A DNA stretch of 64,000 bases from Cryptomeria japonica (GCF_030272615.1 NC_081407.1:263426574-263490573); one strand, 5' to 3'; positions 24,501-38,415 are shown, counted from the first letter of the stretch. The notes: generated by a model from the sequence alone, not told the origin. Numbers and translations: made by a program.

Positions 24501-27099
24501 AAAACTAACATGCTGCAACTAATATCTACAATGCCTTCTAACTACAAACTTAAAAATATAATCTTTTGGTAAACAAAATAAAACTAAAGCTATATGCTAA
24601 TTCCTTTTTTTTTTGATAAAATAGGCTACTACATTTAAATTTATTTTCTGCATTAAATGGAAAAATAAAGGACAGATTTATTTTTATTGCAGCAGTATAA
24701 ACAAACATAAATGAACATGTAGTAACAAACTAAATTTATTTGCAAAATACACAAAAATGCACCTTCTTCTTTTTTTTCAAATGAGGATTTTAAATACATG
24801 CTAATACATTTCAGTTTGTTTTTGTTTTTTTTACAACACAAACCAAAATAGGAGAGATACATTTCTTTAGCAAGTAAAATACAAAGTAAATAATCATACA
24901 CATGGGTTTGAAAGCCCAACTAATAATTCCCTTCCATAGGAGTATGAATGACATAAATACATTTCTTTTGAAAATAAATACAACATAACTTTTTTTCTTT
25001 TTCCTTTATCTTACTATAAATAAATACATTATTTTTGAACTATTTCTACAACTTAGGACAGCAACTAATCCCCTTTATCATTTCTTTTCCATCCCAAGTA
25101 ACCTGCAATAAAAATACAACTTGACCATGGAGAGCTCACCTCTCAGCCTAGGCTTACTAGAAGCCACCCTCGAGTTTGGAGAACCAAGCACTAGACGAGT
25201 TACAAACAAGAAAACAACATAACAAATAAGGCAAACACTCAACATACATCTTCCCATCCCAAGCTACACTTTCACCACATTTTGTGATGATCACTCCACA
25301 GGTGGAAGTGGACCAAGTACCATTGGGGAGATTGCAAGCCAAAATACAACTCAAGCCACCTCATGGCAATACAAAACACAACAAAAGATTCATCTCCACA
25401 CCTTTTGCCCCCCAAAGACTCAAAGCCATATTCTCTCCCCTTATGACCCCCAAATGCATACACAAGGCTATGCAGCAAGGGTCACAAAGGACACCCTTGA
25501 GATCACTCTCCTTAAGGAGAGCCTCTCACCCAAGGCTGTCATACTTCTTCCACCCCAAGACCATCCTACTCTCCCAAGAGTAGGAGGCCTTGGACACTCC
25601 CAAAACAAGAACACATAAACAAAAAAACATAGAAATGAAAACTTACATTTTTTTCTCCTACAACAATTTACATATACACATCTCTTTCAATAAGCATTTC
25701 TTTCTTTCAAAACTACATAAGCAACATAAACAAAAGAAGGTAAAACCAACCTTAATCTACCAATAGGTATGTTAGATTTAGTTGGGGATGAGCTGCCCAA
25801 ATCCACACAAACTTTCCCACCAACACTTCACCAAAATTCTATACTACACCTAAATTTCAAAAATTGCATAATCTCCAACAAAGGAGAGTGGGTGATTACT
25901 CACTAAGTCCCTAATCCTTGCCTAAGAAGGCCTCTCACTCACTTCCCAACCCCTTGGGTGAGGTGAGAGTTCCCATTGGTTTCTCTTCCCAACCTCTTAC
26001 ATATTACTAAAACTGGAAAGGGAAAAGGTGAGGGAGAATGGGGAAGAGAGTTTGACATCAAAAGGGAAGGTTGTCTATCCTAGGAGGAACCTTCTAAGTT
26101 GAATTTTCGCTCACCTTGGAAAAACCACTTTTTGGGGTGACTAAACAGTCACATGGGAGTAGTCACATGTTTCAAAATACCCCTAAAACATAGGTATAAC
26201 CTTTGGACCTTTGGAAAAGCCCTAAAACTGACCCTAGGAGTCCATTTAACCCCTTAGAAACCCAATTGAAGTTAACCTATGGGTCAAACCTGAGTTGACC
26301 ACTCCCAAGACTCCCTACCAAAGGCAAATTTGGGACCACACTCATGTGTTTGAATGGCTTTGGTAGAAACAAAAGTCCCTCCAAGAGACAAGTCAAAATC
26401 AATGACATTAATCAGCACATGTGTCAAGTGACACAATAAAATACAATATAAAAATCAGACATGGAATTAGTCTCTTGTAGGATTACACATATACATAAAA
26501 ATCAATTTTAACACTTAAGCATCATACACTTCACAAATAAAATACATTACAAATGGGGTGTTGTCTCTCCAAATAGACAACCCCTGGCTTAACAAACGTA
26601 CATTGGCCTAGATTTGGTTCTCCATATAAATTCCATGGTCACATGGATAATTTTCCTGCGCATCTCAATTAACACATTAGTAGTTTCAAATAATCACAAT
26701 TATACATAATTAAATACATGGATTTCATTGCACATCAAACACTCATACATTTGGCAACAATAATTCAATATCCCATTCATTCAAATTCGATTCCACATAA
26801 GCAATTAACATAATTCTCAAAATTGAACCATTCATAAAATAAGCATCATTTTTCTATCATCAAAATGAAGTCCTGCAATTCCAATAATGTCATTCACCAT
26901 TGCAAAGTAATTCTATTCTAGCAACATATAAAGTTTCATAATCATCATGCATAAAATAAAACATCAAAATATGTCAATGTGATCCAAATCATGAAATCAT
27001 ATAGGTTCTAAATCCATAAAGCATAAAATAAAGCATCCATAATAGGCTCAATATGCAAATAACTGAAAATGTCAAACTGAGTCAGGGTAGGGCCTCACA
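22637..27099 (-). repeat. Element C 3' LTR
   Basis: 4463 bp. Plus strand starts TATCATGCCC (TG expected; the other LTR has TG) and ends GGGCCTCACA. Contains an 18-bp inverted repeat TGCCCAAACTTTTGGGCA at 22642-22659, an (AT)n run at 23230-23258, a telomere-like hairpin at 23560-23586, a GC-rich block at about 23655-24003 and further (TA)n runs near 24098 and 24458. No gene; short open frames in the GC block are not conserved in the other LTR. Confidence 0.92.
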
Positions 27100-27127
27100 C
27101 CCTCCCCCTCTAGGCATGAACTTCCTC

Positions 27128-30100
27128 CTAGAGTTCATCAAAAAGGTGGGGGTACTGTGATCTCATACGTTCTGCATCCTCCCATGAGGCTGTGACCTCA
27201 TCATAGCAATCCCACTGGACCCTAACCTAGTCCAACTCTCGACCTTAAAGGGCCAGCGTCCGGCATGCCAAAATGCGAATGGGCTCCAAAGCTAGCTGCC
27301 CGTCCGACTCCACTTGCAAGGCATCACAATCTAGAATATGAGACTCATCATAGATATACTTCCTCAAAATTGAAACATGAAACACATCGTGGATGCGTGA
27401 CAAGCTAGGTGGCAATGCTAAATGGTAGGCAACTGGTCCTATCCTCTCAAGGATCTCAAATGGTCCTACAAATCAAGGTGCGAGCTTAGAACCCTTTCCA
27501 TAATGGATTGGACTCTTATGTGGTCGCACTCTCAAGAAGACTCTGTCTCCAACAAAGTAACTACGATCTATCCTCTTTGCATCTGCATATTTCTTCTGTC
27601 TATCCTATGCCTCTCTAAGACGTTGCCTAATCAAATCCACCTGCTGCTCCATATCTCGAAATATCTCAGGACCAATAGCAACTCTGTCCTCTATGCGGTC
27701 CCAACTCAATGGTGTCCTACAAGGTCTGCCATATAATTCCTGATAGGGTGGCATCCCCAAGGACGTGTGATGCCCATTGTTATAGGCAAACTCCACTAAG
27801 GGAAGGTACTCTTCCCATCTGGTCTGATGATCCATGACATACATGCGAAGCATATCCTCTAACACCTGATTAACCCTCTCTTTCTGGCCATCCATTTCCG
27901 GATGGTAGGTTGTACTGAAATTGAGCTTGGTACCCATAGCTACCTGTAATGCCTTCCAAAAGGAAGAAGTGAAGAGGGAATCCCTGTCAGAAATGATCTT
28001 GCGTGGAACACCATGAAGTCTGACAATGTCTCACAAAAACACCTGTGCTACTGCTAGTGCTGTGAAGGTGGTACAAACTGGTGAAAAGTGGGCCACTTTG
28101 GTCAACTTATCAACCGTCACCAAGATGGCATCATGGCAGCGAGATGACATAGGGAGACCAATGATGAAGTCCATGGATATAGTATCCCACTTCCACTCTG
28201 GTATAGCATGAGATTGGAGCAACCCACCTGAATGGCGGTGCTCTGCCTTGACTCTCTAACACTCAAGGCATCCGGCTACCAACTCAGCAATAATCTATCG
28301 CATTCCTGGCCAATGGTATAACTCCCTCAAATCTGCATGCATCTTCTTGACCTCGAGATGTACTGCATAAGGAGCTCTATGGGCCTCTGAGATAATGAAC
28401 TCTCGCAATCCCCTGGAAGAAGGTACATAGATGCACCCTCTATGGCGTAATAAACCATCGGAGTCTAAGGAATAATCCACATATTTTCCTTCTAATGTTT
28501 CTTGAGATCGTATAGCCTGGCAAACCTCTAAATACCATCCGTCCTCTGGCAACTGCTGCATGATCTGATCTCTCAAATCCGTGCTCACAGACATGGTGTA
28601 TACCTCATGACGTCCCCTACTCAAAGCATCTGTAACTACATTTTCTTTCCCTTTGATGTAGTGAACGTCAAAATCATACTCGCACAAGAATTCCATCCAT
28701 CTCCTTTGATGTGCATTAAGATTTGACTGAGTGAATATGTACTGAAGGCTCTGATGGTCTGAGTGCAACTCAAAATGATGACCCAAAAGGAAATGTCTCC
28801 ACCTCACAAGTGCATGCACTACTGTTGCAAGCTCAAGGTCATGAGTAGGGTAATTAAGCTTGTGAGTCTTGAGTTTCCTAGACTCAATAGCTATAGCTCT
28901 GCCACCCTACATAAGGACTGCTCCTAAACCCTCTAGGGAAGCATCTGTGCAAACCATGAAATCAGCTGAAGGATCTGGTACTACAAGGATAGGTGCAGTA
29001 GTAAGTGCCTTTTTAAGTTCCTGAAAGGCCTTCTCGCACTTCTCCATCCACTCAAATTTCTTCCCTTTGCACTGAAGAGAAGTAATAGGATGAGCAACTC
29101 TAGAGAATCCCTCAACAAAATGTCGGTAATAACCTGCTAAGCCCATGAAGCTCCTGACCTCTGTCACACTGGTAGGTGCTGGCCAATCCATAATGGCTCT
29201 AATCTTTGATGGGTCTACTGAGATCCCATCACCGGATATAACATGTCCAAGGTACTTGACCTCTGTTCTAAAGAAATCACACTTCGACAAACTGCCATAC
29301 AACTGATTATCCCTCAAACACTGCAAAACCTATCTTAGGTGCTCCTCATGTTCCTCCTCATTTCGTGAATATATCAATATGTCATTGAGAAATACAATCA
29401 CAAAATGGTCAAGGAATGTGCGGAATAATCCATTCATGAGACTCATGAAAACTGCTGGGGCATTCGTAAGACCGAATGGGACCACGATGAACTCATAGTG
29501 ACCATATCTAGTGCGAAACACGGTCTTATGGATATCACTATCCACTATCCTCAACTGATGGTACCCTGACTTTAGATCAATCTTGGAAAATACTTTGGCA
29601 CCCTGAAGTTGGTTGAATAAATCGTCAATCCTGGGCAACAGATATCGGTTCTTGATGGTTACTTTGTTCAACTGACGGTAATCCATGCATAATCAGAGAG
29701 ATCCATCCTTCTTCTTCACGAAGATGATTGGTGCACCCCAAGGGGATACACTAGGGTGAATGTGGCCCTTCTCTAGGAGTTCCTCAAGCTGCATCTTGAG
29801 CTCATTAAGCTCATTTGTGGTCATTCTATATGGTGCTCTTGAAACTGGTTCGACTCCTAGAACAAGGTCTATATGAAAATCAATCTCTCTACGGGGTGGC
29901 ATACTGGGTAACTCTGAAGGAAAAATGTCTAAAAATCCCTTAAGGATAGGATGGTCATCAATAGATGGTTCCTTTTCCTCTTCTTCTTCTCTATCACTAA
30001 TGGTGATGGCAAATAACTGACACCCCTTTTGCATGCTCCGCTTAAGCTGCATGGCGGAGATCATACGAAGAGACATGGGTCTCTGAATTCCAGTGATCAC

Positions 30101-30643
30101 TATGGGAGAACCATTATCATCCTCACACTTGATCCTTTTCAGGCAACAATCCATCTTGGCTCTATGGGCATAAAGCCAATCCATGCCAAGTACGATGCCA
30201 TATGATCTGAGTGGTGTAACTCTAAGGTCTACTAAGGTGGTGGTATTAGCAATCTGAAGCTGACAACCCTTAACCTCTAATTCCACTGACACTCTAGCCC
30301 CTGAAGCTAATTCCACTTCCCAACTGACCTCTTGTCTAATTGCCACTAGCTCGCAATGCTCCACAACCAATGGAGATATAAAAGAGTCAGTAGTTCCTGA
30401 ATCAAATAATATAGATACACTGCTACCTCTGATCATACCTGCTACCTCAATAACCGTGGCCTGATGCTCTACCTGGTGGTTGTCAACTGCTGCGAAGACC
30501 CTATGGGACTTGCCCATATCCCCAACTGTCGGCTCTGATGCTGCCATCCTCTGATTTCCTGCCATCTGACCCTGAGGACACTCTCTCGCCATGTGTCCCA
30601 TGGCTCCACATGTGAAGCAAGTGCCACGTGCCTGAAACTGCAC
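27128..30643 (-). pseudogene. pol: Element C pol polyprotein with chromodomain
   Basis: One frame of about 1170 codons without any frameshift. Order: CCHC knuckle CFTCGAMGHMAREC, protease (LFDSGTTDSFIS), reverse transcriptase ([30 protein letters not shown]), RNase H ([13 protein letters not shown]), integrase ([28 protein letters not shown]: Asp, Asp, Glu all present), the [13 protein letters not shown] segment and a chromodomain tail (VRVQWDCYDEVTASWEDA, then YPHLFDEL and the stop). The reverse transcriptase active site reads FLNDILIYS where the family has two Asp, so polymerase activity is lost. About ten stop codons (mostly TAG and TGA, one TAA) lie at usual Gln or Arg positions. The chromodomain is thought to guide insertion to heterochromatin. 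Confidence 0.92.
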
Positions 30644-31873
30644 TCCTTGTGGTTTGGAGAAAGACTGTCCCCTTGTCCTGCTAGAACCACTATACCCACC
30701 TCTAGAGGACTGTTGAGTCCTCGCTGGAGGTGTGTAAGGAGCTTGAGATCTCTGATCTTGCCTCTAACCCTGTGACTACCACTGCTTGGGCTTCGTGCCC
30801 TGCTGACTCTGCGGAGGCCTTTGCCTCTGGTTTTGCTGTGACTGCTATGGAGGAGGGGGTTTGGAGAACCCCGATGTGTGTCTGTTGTTACCTTTCCAAT
30901 GGGGTTTCTGAAACCCATAAGTCTGTGGTGTAGGGTATGGTTCTGGAACCGATCCCTTAAGTCCTGGGGTCTGATCTGAATCTCCTCAGCTATCAAAGCC
31001 TTCTCCATGGCAACCCGAAGGCTCCCTGGAGCGGCCATTCTCACTAGTCCTGCTATGCCAAAGTTCAATCCTCTAATAAATCAATTGATGAGAAGCTTCT
31101 CATCTTTCAGGTAGTCTATGTATGGTAAGAGTTCAAAGAACTTGTTTTCATACTGGGTCACTAAAAGACCCTTCTGCTGGAGGTCATGAAATTCATCCAC
31201 CCTACGCTATCTGAAATTCTCTGATAAGTACCTCTCCCTAAATCTCTCATGAAAATCTCCCAAGTGAGGGTTTCTATCTCTAAGCCACATTTATATTCTT
31301 CCTGTCTCCACCATGTGGAGGATGTTCCTCACAATAGGTGAACCGCCGCACGTGCTTTTAGATTGCTCTCATAAGAGCACAATGCAAAGCACCTATCTAG
31401 GCTTAAAAGCCATGCCTCTGCTTCTACCCCATCGGTAGATCCCCCAAAAGATGGTGGCTGAAGACGCATAACCTCTCTGATTAGATCCCCAGGATCCCGA
31501 CGTGCCCTCTCCATATACACTGGTGCTACGACTGGAGGTGGTGCTGGTAGGTGAACGGACTTGGGCTCATGCCCAACCTAACTCTCTATGGGATTAGGAG
31601 GTGGACTCCTACTCCATTCCCATTCTACTATTCTACGGCTTCCTGAGCTCTGGTTCTCAACATTCTGATCTATTGTCAGAAGCCTATCCTGAACTATGCC
31701 AATCAGGTTCTATAGAGCTACCAAGATGTCTCGGTTTGGGTCAATTGATGGTTCAAAGGGGCTTTTGGGTTCACTTCCAGAACCAATTCCTCCCTAATGA
31801 CCTCTTCACGTGCCATGCGTTCACGCCTAGGGCATCTACCAGGTTTGCGAGCTTGTCGCGTAGTTGGAGGCAT
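30644..31873 (-). pseudogene. gag: Element C gag
   Basis: ATG at 31873 (MPPTTRQARKPGRCPRRERM), a start typical of Tekay/Del Gag. The protein is spread over different frames: an internal piece at 31520-31329 (SFGGSTDGVEAEAWLLSLDR) shows the capsid start, and the downstream part runs in other frames until the zinc knuckle, which is in the pol frame. Several stops and at least two frameshifts break it. It would form the virus-like particle. Confidence 0.75.
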
Positions 31874-32030
31874 CCTTTTAAGAAAATAAAATAAAATGAA
31901 ATAAATAATTACTTTAGGAGAAATATTTTAGCTAATTTAAAAATAAATATAATAAAAATAAATACAATTTAATTAATTAAATAATTATAGCGAAACGTAA
32001 TGGAGTAAGGTTCCTAGTGTTGGTCACCTT

Positions 32031-32042
32031 GCTCTGATACCA
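32031..32042 (-). promoter_or_regulatory. Element C primer binding site
   Basis: Minus strand TGGTATCAGAGC, initiator Met type, three bases from the LTR end. Confidence 0.9.
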
Positions 32043-32045
32043 AAA

Positions 32046-32633
32046 TGTCATGCCCAAACTTTTGGGCACAAACGGAATTATTTTTTTATTTTTTTTAAAT
32101 ACTTAACTTAGTATGACTAACCTAATTAAAATAATGCAATCTAGTTTGGTCTTAACTATATTTTGAGTGAATCAAACCATTAATTTAATTTGGTGATAAA
32201 ATTAACTGAGCTATAAACGAGCTAATATTTCCCAAAAATAGTTATCACTAATCTTCCATTAATAAATAATTAAACTCTCTTAGTAATTAATCTCAAGCTA
32301 AATATATGATCTTTAAATTTAAAAGATCAATATTTAACTCATAGATTCTTTAATTACCTAGGATCTAATAAATTGTCCTAGCCATTAGATTAAGCAACCT
32401 ATTAAATAAAACATCCATTAATAAAAAGGTGTTTAATAAATTTCAAAATAAAGGGGGGCCAACTTGACACACATGGGTCATTTTAATCCCCTAAGATTAA
32501 TCCTCCCAAGAGTTTAGGTTTAAAATTTCTTATTAAAATGTTTCTTCATTCCTATAACATTAAAAAGTGGTTATAAAATATTTGCAATTAAGCATTTGGT
32601 TTTCAAATATATATATGTAGAAACAATATATCT

Positions 32634-32707
<74 letters not shown>

Positions 32708-35700
32708 AAGGGTGCATGGGGAAAATATAAAAATGTCCATCTATACACGTATATATATATAAATAAATACATATATATTTAATGTACATGTCAAGGGTTG
32801 AAGTGATGGCCCTCTTCCCCCTTTTCTTTTATTTACTCCACCTTATTAAAAGAAAATTATAAAAGAAATTCTATGATAACCCTAACACATTTTTTTTTTT
32901 TTTAAAAAAACTCATATTACTTACACATTTCTTTTTTTTTTTTTAAATCCATAAGTGTTTGCCCTAACCCAAAATTAGGGTTAGGGCATGTGTGTGATAA
33001 ATCGAATTTTGTGTGTGCTGTGTGTGTGTGTGTAATGTCTTTTTTTTTGTGTGTGGTGTGTGCAGGTCGTGGAAGAGATGGCACCGCCTTTATTTTCTTT
33101 CAGCAGTTTGGGCCTGCGTGGGAGCTGAGGCGCTCAAGGCGGAGGCTGAGCATTTGCGTGAGGAGTGGAGCCAAGTGGCGGCCACTGTGGTACCCCGCAG
33201 GGAGCGGCCGCCCACTGCGGGTTACCACAGTGGCGGTCACCGCCGCTGTGAGTCGCCATAGTGGCAAGCTTCACCCTGCCCACTGTGGCAGCCCACAGCG
33301 AATGGCGTCCACTCACTGCGGCACCCGTAAGGGTGAGGAAGGCGGCATGTGGGGGTAGGGTTTCTTGGCCCTTTCCCCCGGTCCGCGCCATGCAAGAAAT
33401 TTCTTTTTTTTTTTTTTTTTTTTAAATAAATTTCTTAACTTCATTAAAACGTATAACATGTATTTTTTTATTTTAATTTTATATATATATATATATATAT
33501 AAGTAGGTATATATCTAATGTCATTTTTTTTGTAATATGCAAGTCTCAAATAAACATTTAAATGAACAATAAGTTTAGACTTATATATATATATATATAT
33601 ATATTTTGCTTTTAATAACTTTTATGAGTTTTCCCTTCTTTCCTTTTTCTTTTGCATTATTAAGTCTGTAAATACATGTAGAAACTAAAAGAATAAAAAC
33701 AGTGAGTTATTGGTAAAGGTTTCTCTATTTTTTTTTTTTTTTATAAGCTAATATACATATGCTATATTTTTTTTTTTGTTAATAAGGCATTCTATTTACT
33801 CCCATTTTATTTAAGAATGAACATTTACAACAAGTTCTATCCTATCTATTTTCTTTTTATAAGCTAATATATATATATATATATATATATTTTAAAACTA
33901 ACATGCTGCAACTGATATCTACAATGCCTTCTAACTACAAACTTAAAAATATAATCTTTTGGTAAACAAAATAAAACTAAAGCTATATGCTAATTCCTTT
34001 TTTTTTTGATAAAATAGGCTACTACATTTAAATTTATTTTCTGCATTAAATGGAAAAATAAAGGATAGATTTATTTTTATTGCGGCAGCATAAACAAACA
34101 TAAATGAACATGTAGTAACAAACTAAATTTATTTGCAGAATACACAAAAATGCACCTTCTTCTTTTTTTTCAAATGAAGATTTTAAATACATGCTAATAC
34201 ATTTCAGTTTTTTTTTTTTTTTTTGCAACACAAACCAAAATAGGAGAGATACATTTCTTTAGCAAGTAAAATACAAAGTAAATAATCATACACTTGGGTT
34301 TGAAAGCGCAACTAATAATTCCCTTCCATAGGAATATGAATGACATGAATACATTTCTTTTGAAAATAAATACAACATAGCTTTTTTTCTTTTTCTTTTA
34401 TCTTGCTATAAATAAATACATTCTTTTTGAACTATTTCTGCAACTTAGAACAGCAACTAATCCCCTTTATCATTTCTTTTCCATCCCAAGTAACCTGCAA
34501 TAAAAATACAACTTGACCATGGAGAGCTCACCTCCCAACCTAGGCTTACTAGAAGCCACCCCCGAGCTTGGAGAACCAAGCACTAGACGGGTTACAAAAA
34601 GCAAACAACATAACAAATAAGGCAAACACTCAACATACATCTTCCCATCCCAAGCTACACTTTCACCACATTTTGTGATGATCATTCCACGGGTGGAAGT
34701 GGACCAAGTACCATTGGGGAGATTGCAAGCCAAAATACAACTCAAGCCACCTCATGGCAATACAAAACACAACAAAAGATTCATCTCCACACCTTATGCC
34801 CCCCAAAGGCTCAAAGTCATATTCTCTCCCCTTATGACCCCCAAATGCATACACAAGGCTATGTAGCAAGGGTCACAAAGGACACCCTTGAGATCACTCT
34901 CCTTAAGGAGAGCCTCTCACCCAAGGCTATCATACCTCTTCCACCCCAAGACCATCCTACTCTCCCAAGAGTAGGAGGCCTTGGACACTACCAAAATAAG
35001 AACACATAAACAAAAAAACATAGAAATGAAAACTTACATTTTTTTCTCCTACAACAATTTACATATGCACATCTCTTTCAACAAGCATTTCTTTCTTTCA
35101 AAAATACATAAACAACATAAACAAAAGAAGGTAAAACCAACCTTAATCTGCCAATAGGTATGTTAGATTTAGTTGGGGATGAGCTGCCCAAATCCACACA
35201 AACTTTTCCACCAACACTTCACCAAAATTCTATCCTACAACTAAATTTCAAAAATTGCATAATCTCCAATGATGGAGAGTGGGTGATTACTCACTAAGTC
35301 CCTAATCCTTGCCTAAGAAGGCCTCTCACTCACTTCCCAACCCCTTGGGTGAGGTGAGAGTTCCCATTGGTTTCTCTTCCCAACCTCTTACATATTACTA
35401 AAACTGGAAAGGGAAAAGGTGAGGGAGAATGGGGAAGAGAGTTTGACATCAAAATGGAAGGTTGTCTATCTTAGGAGGAACCTTCTAAGTTGAATTTTCG
35501 CTTACCTTGGAAAAACCACTTTTGGGGGTGACTAAACAATCATATGAGAGTAGTCACATGTTTCAAAATACCCCTAAACCATAGGTATAACCGTTGGACC
35601 TTTGGAAAAGCCCTAAAACTGACCCTAGGAGTCCATTTAACCCCTTAGAAACCCAACTGAAGTTAACCTACGGGTCAAACCTAAGTTGACCACTCCCAAG

Positions 35701-36478
35701 ACTCCCTACCCAAGTCAAATTTGGGACCACATTCATGTGTTTGAATGGATTTTGTAGAAATAAAACTCCCTCCAAGAGACAAGTCAAAATCAATGACACT
35801 AATTAGCACATATGTCAAGTGACACAATAAAATACAATATAAAAATCACACATGGAATTAGTCTCTTGTAGGATTACACATATACATAAAAATTAATTTT
35901 AACACTCAAGCATCATACACTTCACAAATAAAATACATTACAAACAGGGTGTTGTCTCTCCAAATAGACAACCCCTAGCTTAACAAACGTACATTGGTCT
36001 AGGTTTGGTTCTCCATATAAATTCCATGGTCACATGGATATTTTTCCTATGCATCTCAATTAACACATTAGTAGTTCCAAATAATCACAATTATACATAA
36101 TTAAATACATGGATTTCATTGCACATCAAACACTCATACATTTGGCAACAATAATTCAATATCTCATTCATTCAAATTCGATTCCACATAAGTAATTAAC
36201 ATAATTCTCAAAATTGAACCATTCATAAAATAAGCATCATTTTTCTATCATCAAAATGAAGTCCTGCAATTCCAATAATGACATTCACCATTTCAAAGTA
36301 ATTCTATTCTAGCAACATATAAAGTTTCATAATCATCATGCATAAAATAAAGCATCAATATATGTCAATGTGATCCAAATCATGAAATCATATAGGTTCT
36401 AAATCCATAAAGCATCCATAATAGTCTCAATATGCAAATAACTGAAAATGTCAAACTGAGTCGAGGTAGGGCCTCACA
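32046..36478 (-). repeat. Element C 5' LTR
   Basis: 4433 bp, pairs with 22637-27099; about 3% different by eye in the first 200 bases. At 32637-32694 it has an (AC)29 run where the other copy has (AT)n. The telomere-like hairpin is at 32961-32987 and the GC-rich block at about 33063-33392. Confidence 0.92.
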
Positions 36479-37951
36479 TTAACTCTCGCACATGTTTACC
36501 CCACGAAACAACTCACGTCGTCGGATCTCCTGCAACTTACTCACCATTTAAGTCGCCCTTTCTCTGAAAAAATCACCTCAGGAACCGTTCCTACATGGGG
36601 TCCACCTGGTCACACTTGTTGGCCTCCTTGGTCACCTTGGGAAGTGCACCCATGCATGTGGGGTCTGCTTGGTTGCCTAGCCAACACCATCCATCAAAAG
36701 CATTTAAGCTTTGATATTATATTTGTTTGGAGTGTTTTTCTTAAATACAAAAACATCCATTCACCCAGCGAATGTGGGATAATGTGTTTTCCTGGGACTA
36801 CAATTTCTGAGCTTTTCCCGTGGGTTTTAATGGTGCCTTTGGTCTGAAACTTGAATGCCTTCCTCTATTTTCATGCAAGGGAGGATGCTGGAGTTTATTT
36901 TACACCTGTTATTACACTTGCATCATTAAAGCATTTACAAAACACTTTTACCATGCCATGCAAGGAGAGAGGCATTGGCTCTTAATTGCATTTCACCACA
37001 TTTTGTTGCACTCCATGCAAGGATTTGGCATTTAACACTGCCAATTTGCATTTGGTTTTAAAGATTAGAATGGCATTTGCTTGGAATTTTACTATGGTGT
37101 TGTTGTACATGGGAGGAAGGGAGGCCATTCAACTGTTTGCATTTTAATAAAATTCAAAGCTGCCCTCTTACCTCACGTGCTAGGGAAATGTTTGGGCTTT
37201 ACACCTACCATAATGCCATTGGCATTTGCTTTAAAACCTCCCCAGTCTCCCACTCTCCAATGGTTTCCATGCAGGGAAGACGTTGGCTTCATGAGCCTGC
37301 CAATCTTTATTTGCTTCCTTTTGCATTTGCTTTAATTTCTCTACAGCTTCAAACATGCCCACGCAGAGGAAAGGTTCACATTCTGCACCAACCACGTGCT
37401 ACAGGCAGGGAGGATGTTTGGAATTTTCTATGAAATGTTTCATATGCTGCTCAGCCACGTGGGGGGTTTTGACTATTGTTTGTATTTAGTTGAAAGCTTT
37501 TGCAACCTCAAACAGGCCCATGCAGAGGGAGGGAATTCTCTATGGCTGAAAGTTTCCTGCAATGTCTCCTCAATGTGAGGATTTTCCATTTGTTGAAGTT
37601 TGAAAACCCATTCAAATTCCTTCTACTACTCACGTGGGGGAGCTTTAGCATTTGCTGAAGTTTATAGGCTCTTAAGAACCACGCAGAAGGAGAAATTGGC
37701 ATTACACCTACCATAATGCCATTGTTTAAAAGTTTAATGAATACCCCTCTGTCATATTTAGATGCCACTCCAATTCACTTACCAATTGCTATGATTCAAT
37801 TTCAAATGTGGCCCTTTACCACTCCATACTATGCATAGGGAAGACATCGAATTACCTGTTGTTGCATTGGCTGAAGTTTAATGCTGAAGTTTAATGCCTC
37901 CCCTTCTCAAGAAAGGAATAACACAACTATTCACTTTACAAACCATTCATC
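36479..37951 (-). repeat. Element Z 5' LTR, second segment
   Basis: Starts with the TTAAC duplication of element C, ends with the TCATC duplication of element D. From 37067 it aligns to 384-1271 of the other LTR. 36484-37066 has no partner in the window. No gene. Confidence 0.8.
37174..37636. promoter_or_regulatory. Four G-box (CACGTG) motifs in the Z LTR
   Basis: CACGTG occurs at 37174, 37393, 37456 and 37631; two are extended as CACGTGGGGG. G-boxes are known bZIP and bHLH binding sites in plant promoters. A regulatory role in this LTR is inference. Confidence 0.5.
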
Positions 37952-38413
37952 TGTTGAAATGTGGTGACTGGTCAGCAAAGTACTGTACACTCAGCATGTA
38001 TCCTCGCCGGGGTCCGGGGCCGGGCTGGGCCTCGGGCAGGGGTTCGGGGGCGGCAGCCCCCGAGAAAAGCGGGGGTTCGAGGGCGGCAGCCCCCGAGAAA
38101 AAAAATTTTGCTATTTTTTTGATGAAAACCGACATTGTAATAAAACCCTAAAAAAGGCCGACTTTGTTTGTTGCCCTAAAAATGGATGTTATAAGCGGCT
38201 GGGATGCTTAAGGCATTGTAAGGTTGATGTACTATTTTTGCTGGATAATAAGAAAGATTGGACGGCTGTGTATGGTGGACGTAACCCATTCTGGGTGAAC
38301 CACGTTAAATCTCTGTGTTATCTGTGTCCTGTTTTATTTCTTTATCTTTTGTATTTAAATCTGCATATAATTGTTAGTTCATATTTGCTTCGGATCTGCT
38401 TGAAACCCTAACA
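37952..38413 (+). repeat. Element D 5' LTR
   Basis: 462 bp, TGTTGAAATG to CCCTAACA. Contains a 33-bp tandem duplication of a GC-rich hairpin (GGGGGC and GCCCCC arms at 38046-38061, second copy near 38080) that is single in the 3' LTR. Confidence 0.93.
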
Positions 38414-38415
38414 AT

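Larger units (their letters stand above)
22637..36478 (-). mobile_element. Element C: Tekay/Del-type chromovirus (Ty3/gypsy)
   Basis: 13.8 kb element with 4.4-kb LTRs (22637-27099, 32046-36478) and target duplication TTAAC at 22632-22636 and 36479-36483. The internal 4.9 kb has an initiator Met primer site, gag, and a pol ending in a chromodomain. Very long LTRs and an HDVFHVS...LRKY segment followed by a chromodomain are features of the Tekay/Del lineage. Inactive: about ten nonsense codons in pol and a changed active site. Confidence 0.92.

Noticed and set aside
25157-25583. Open frames repeated at 34470-34869 (both strands)
   Set aside because: They recur only because both LTRs of element C carry the region; no family resemblance and reading frames differ between copies.
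32571-32789. Cys/Val-rich minus-strand frame
   Set aside because: Translation of the (AC)n microsatellite in the element C LTR.
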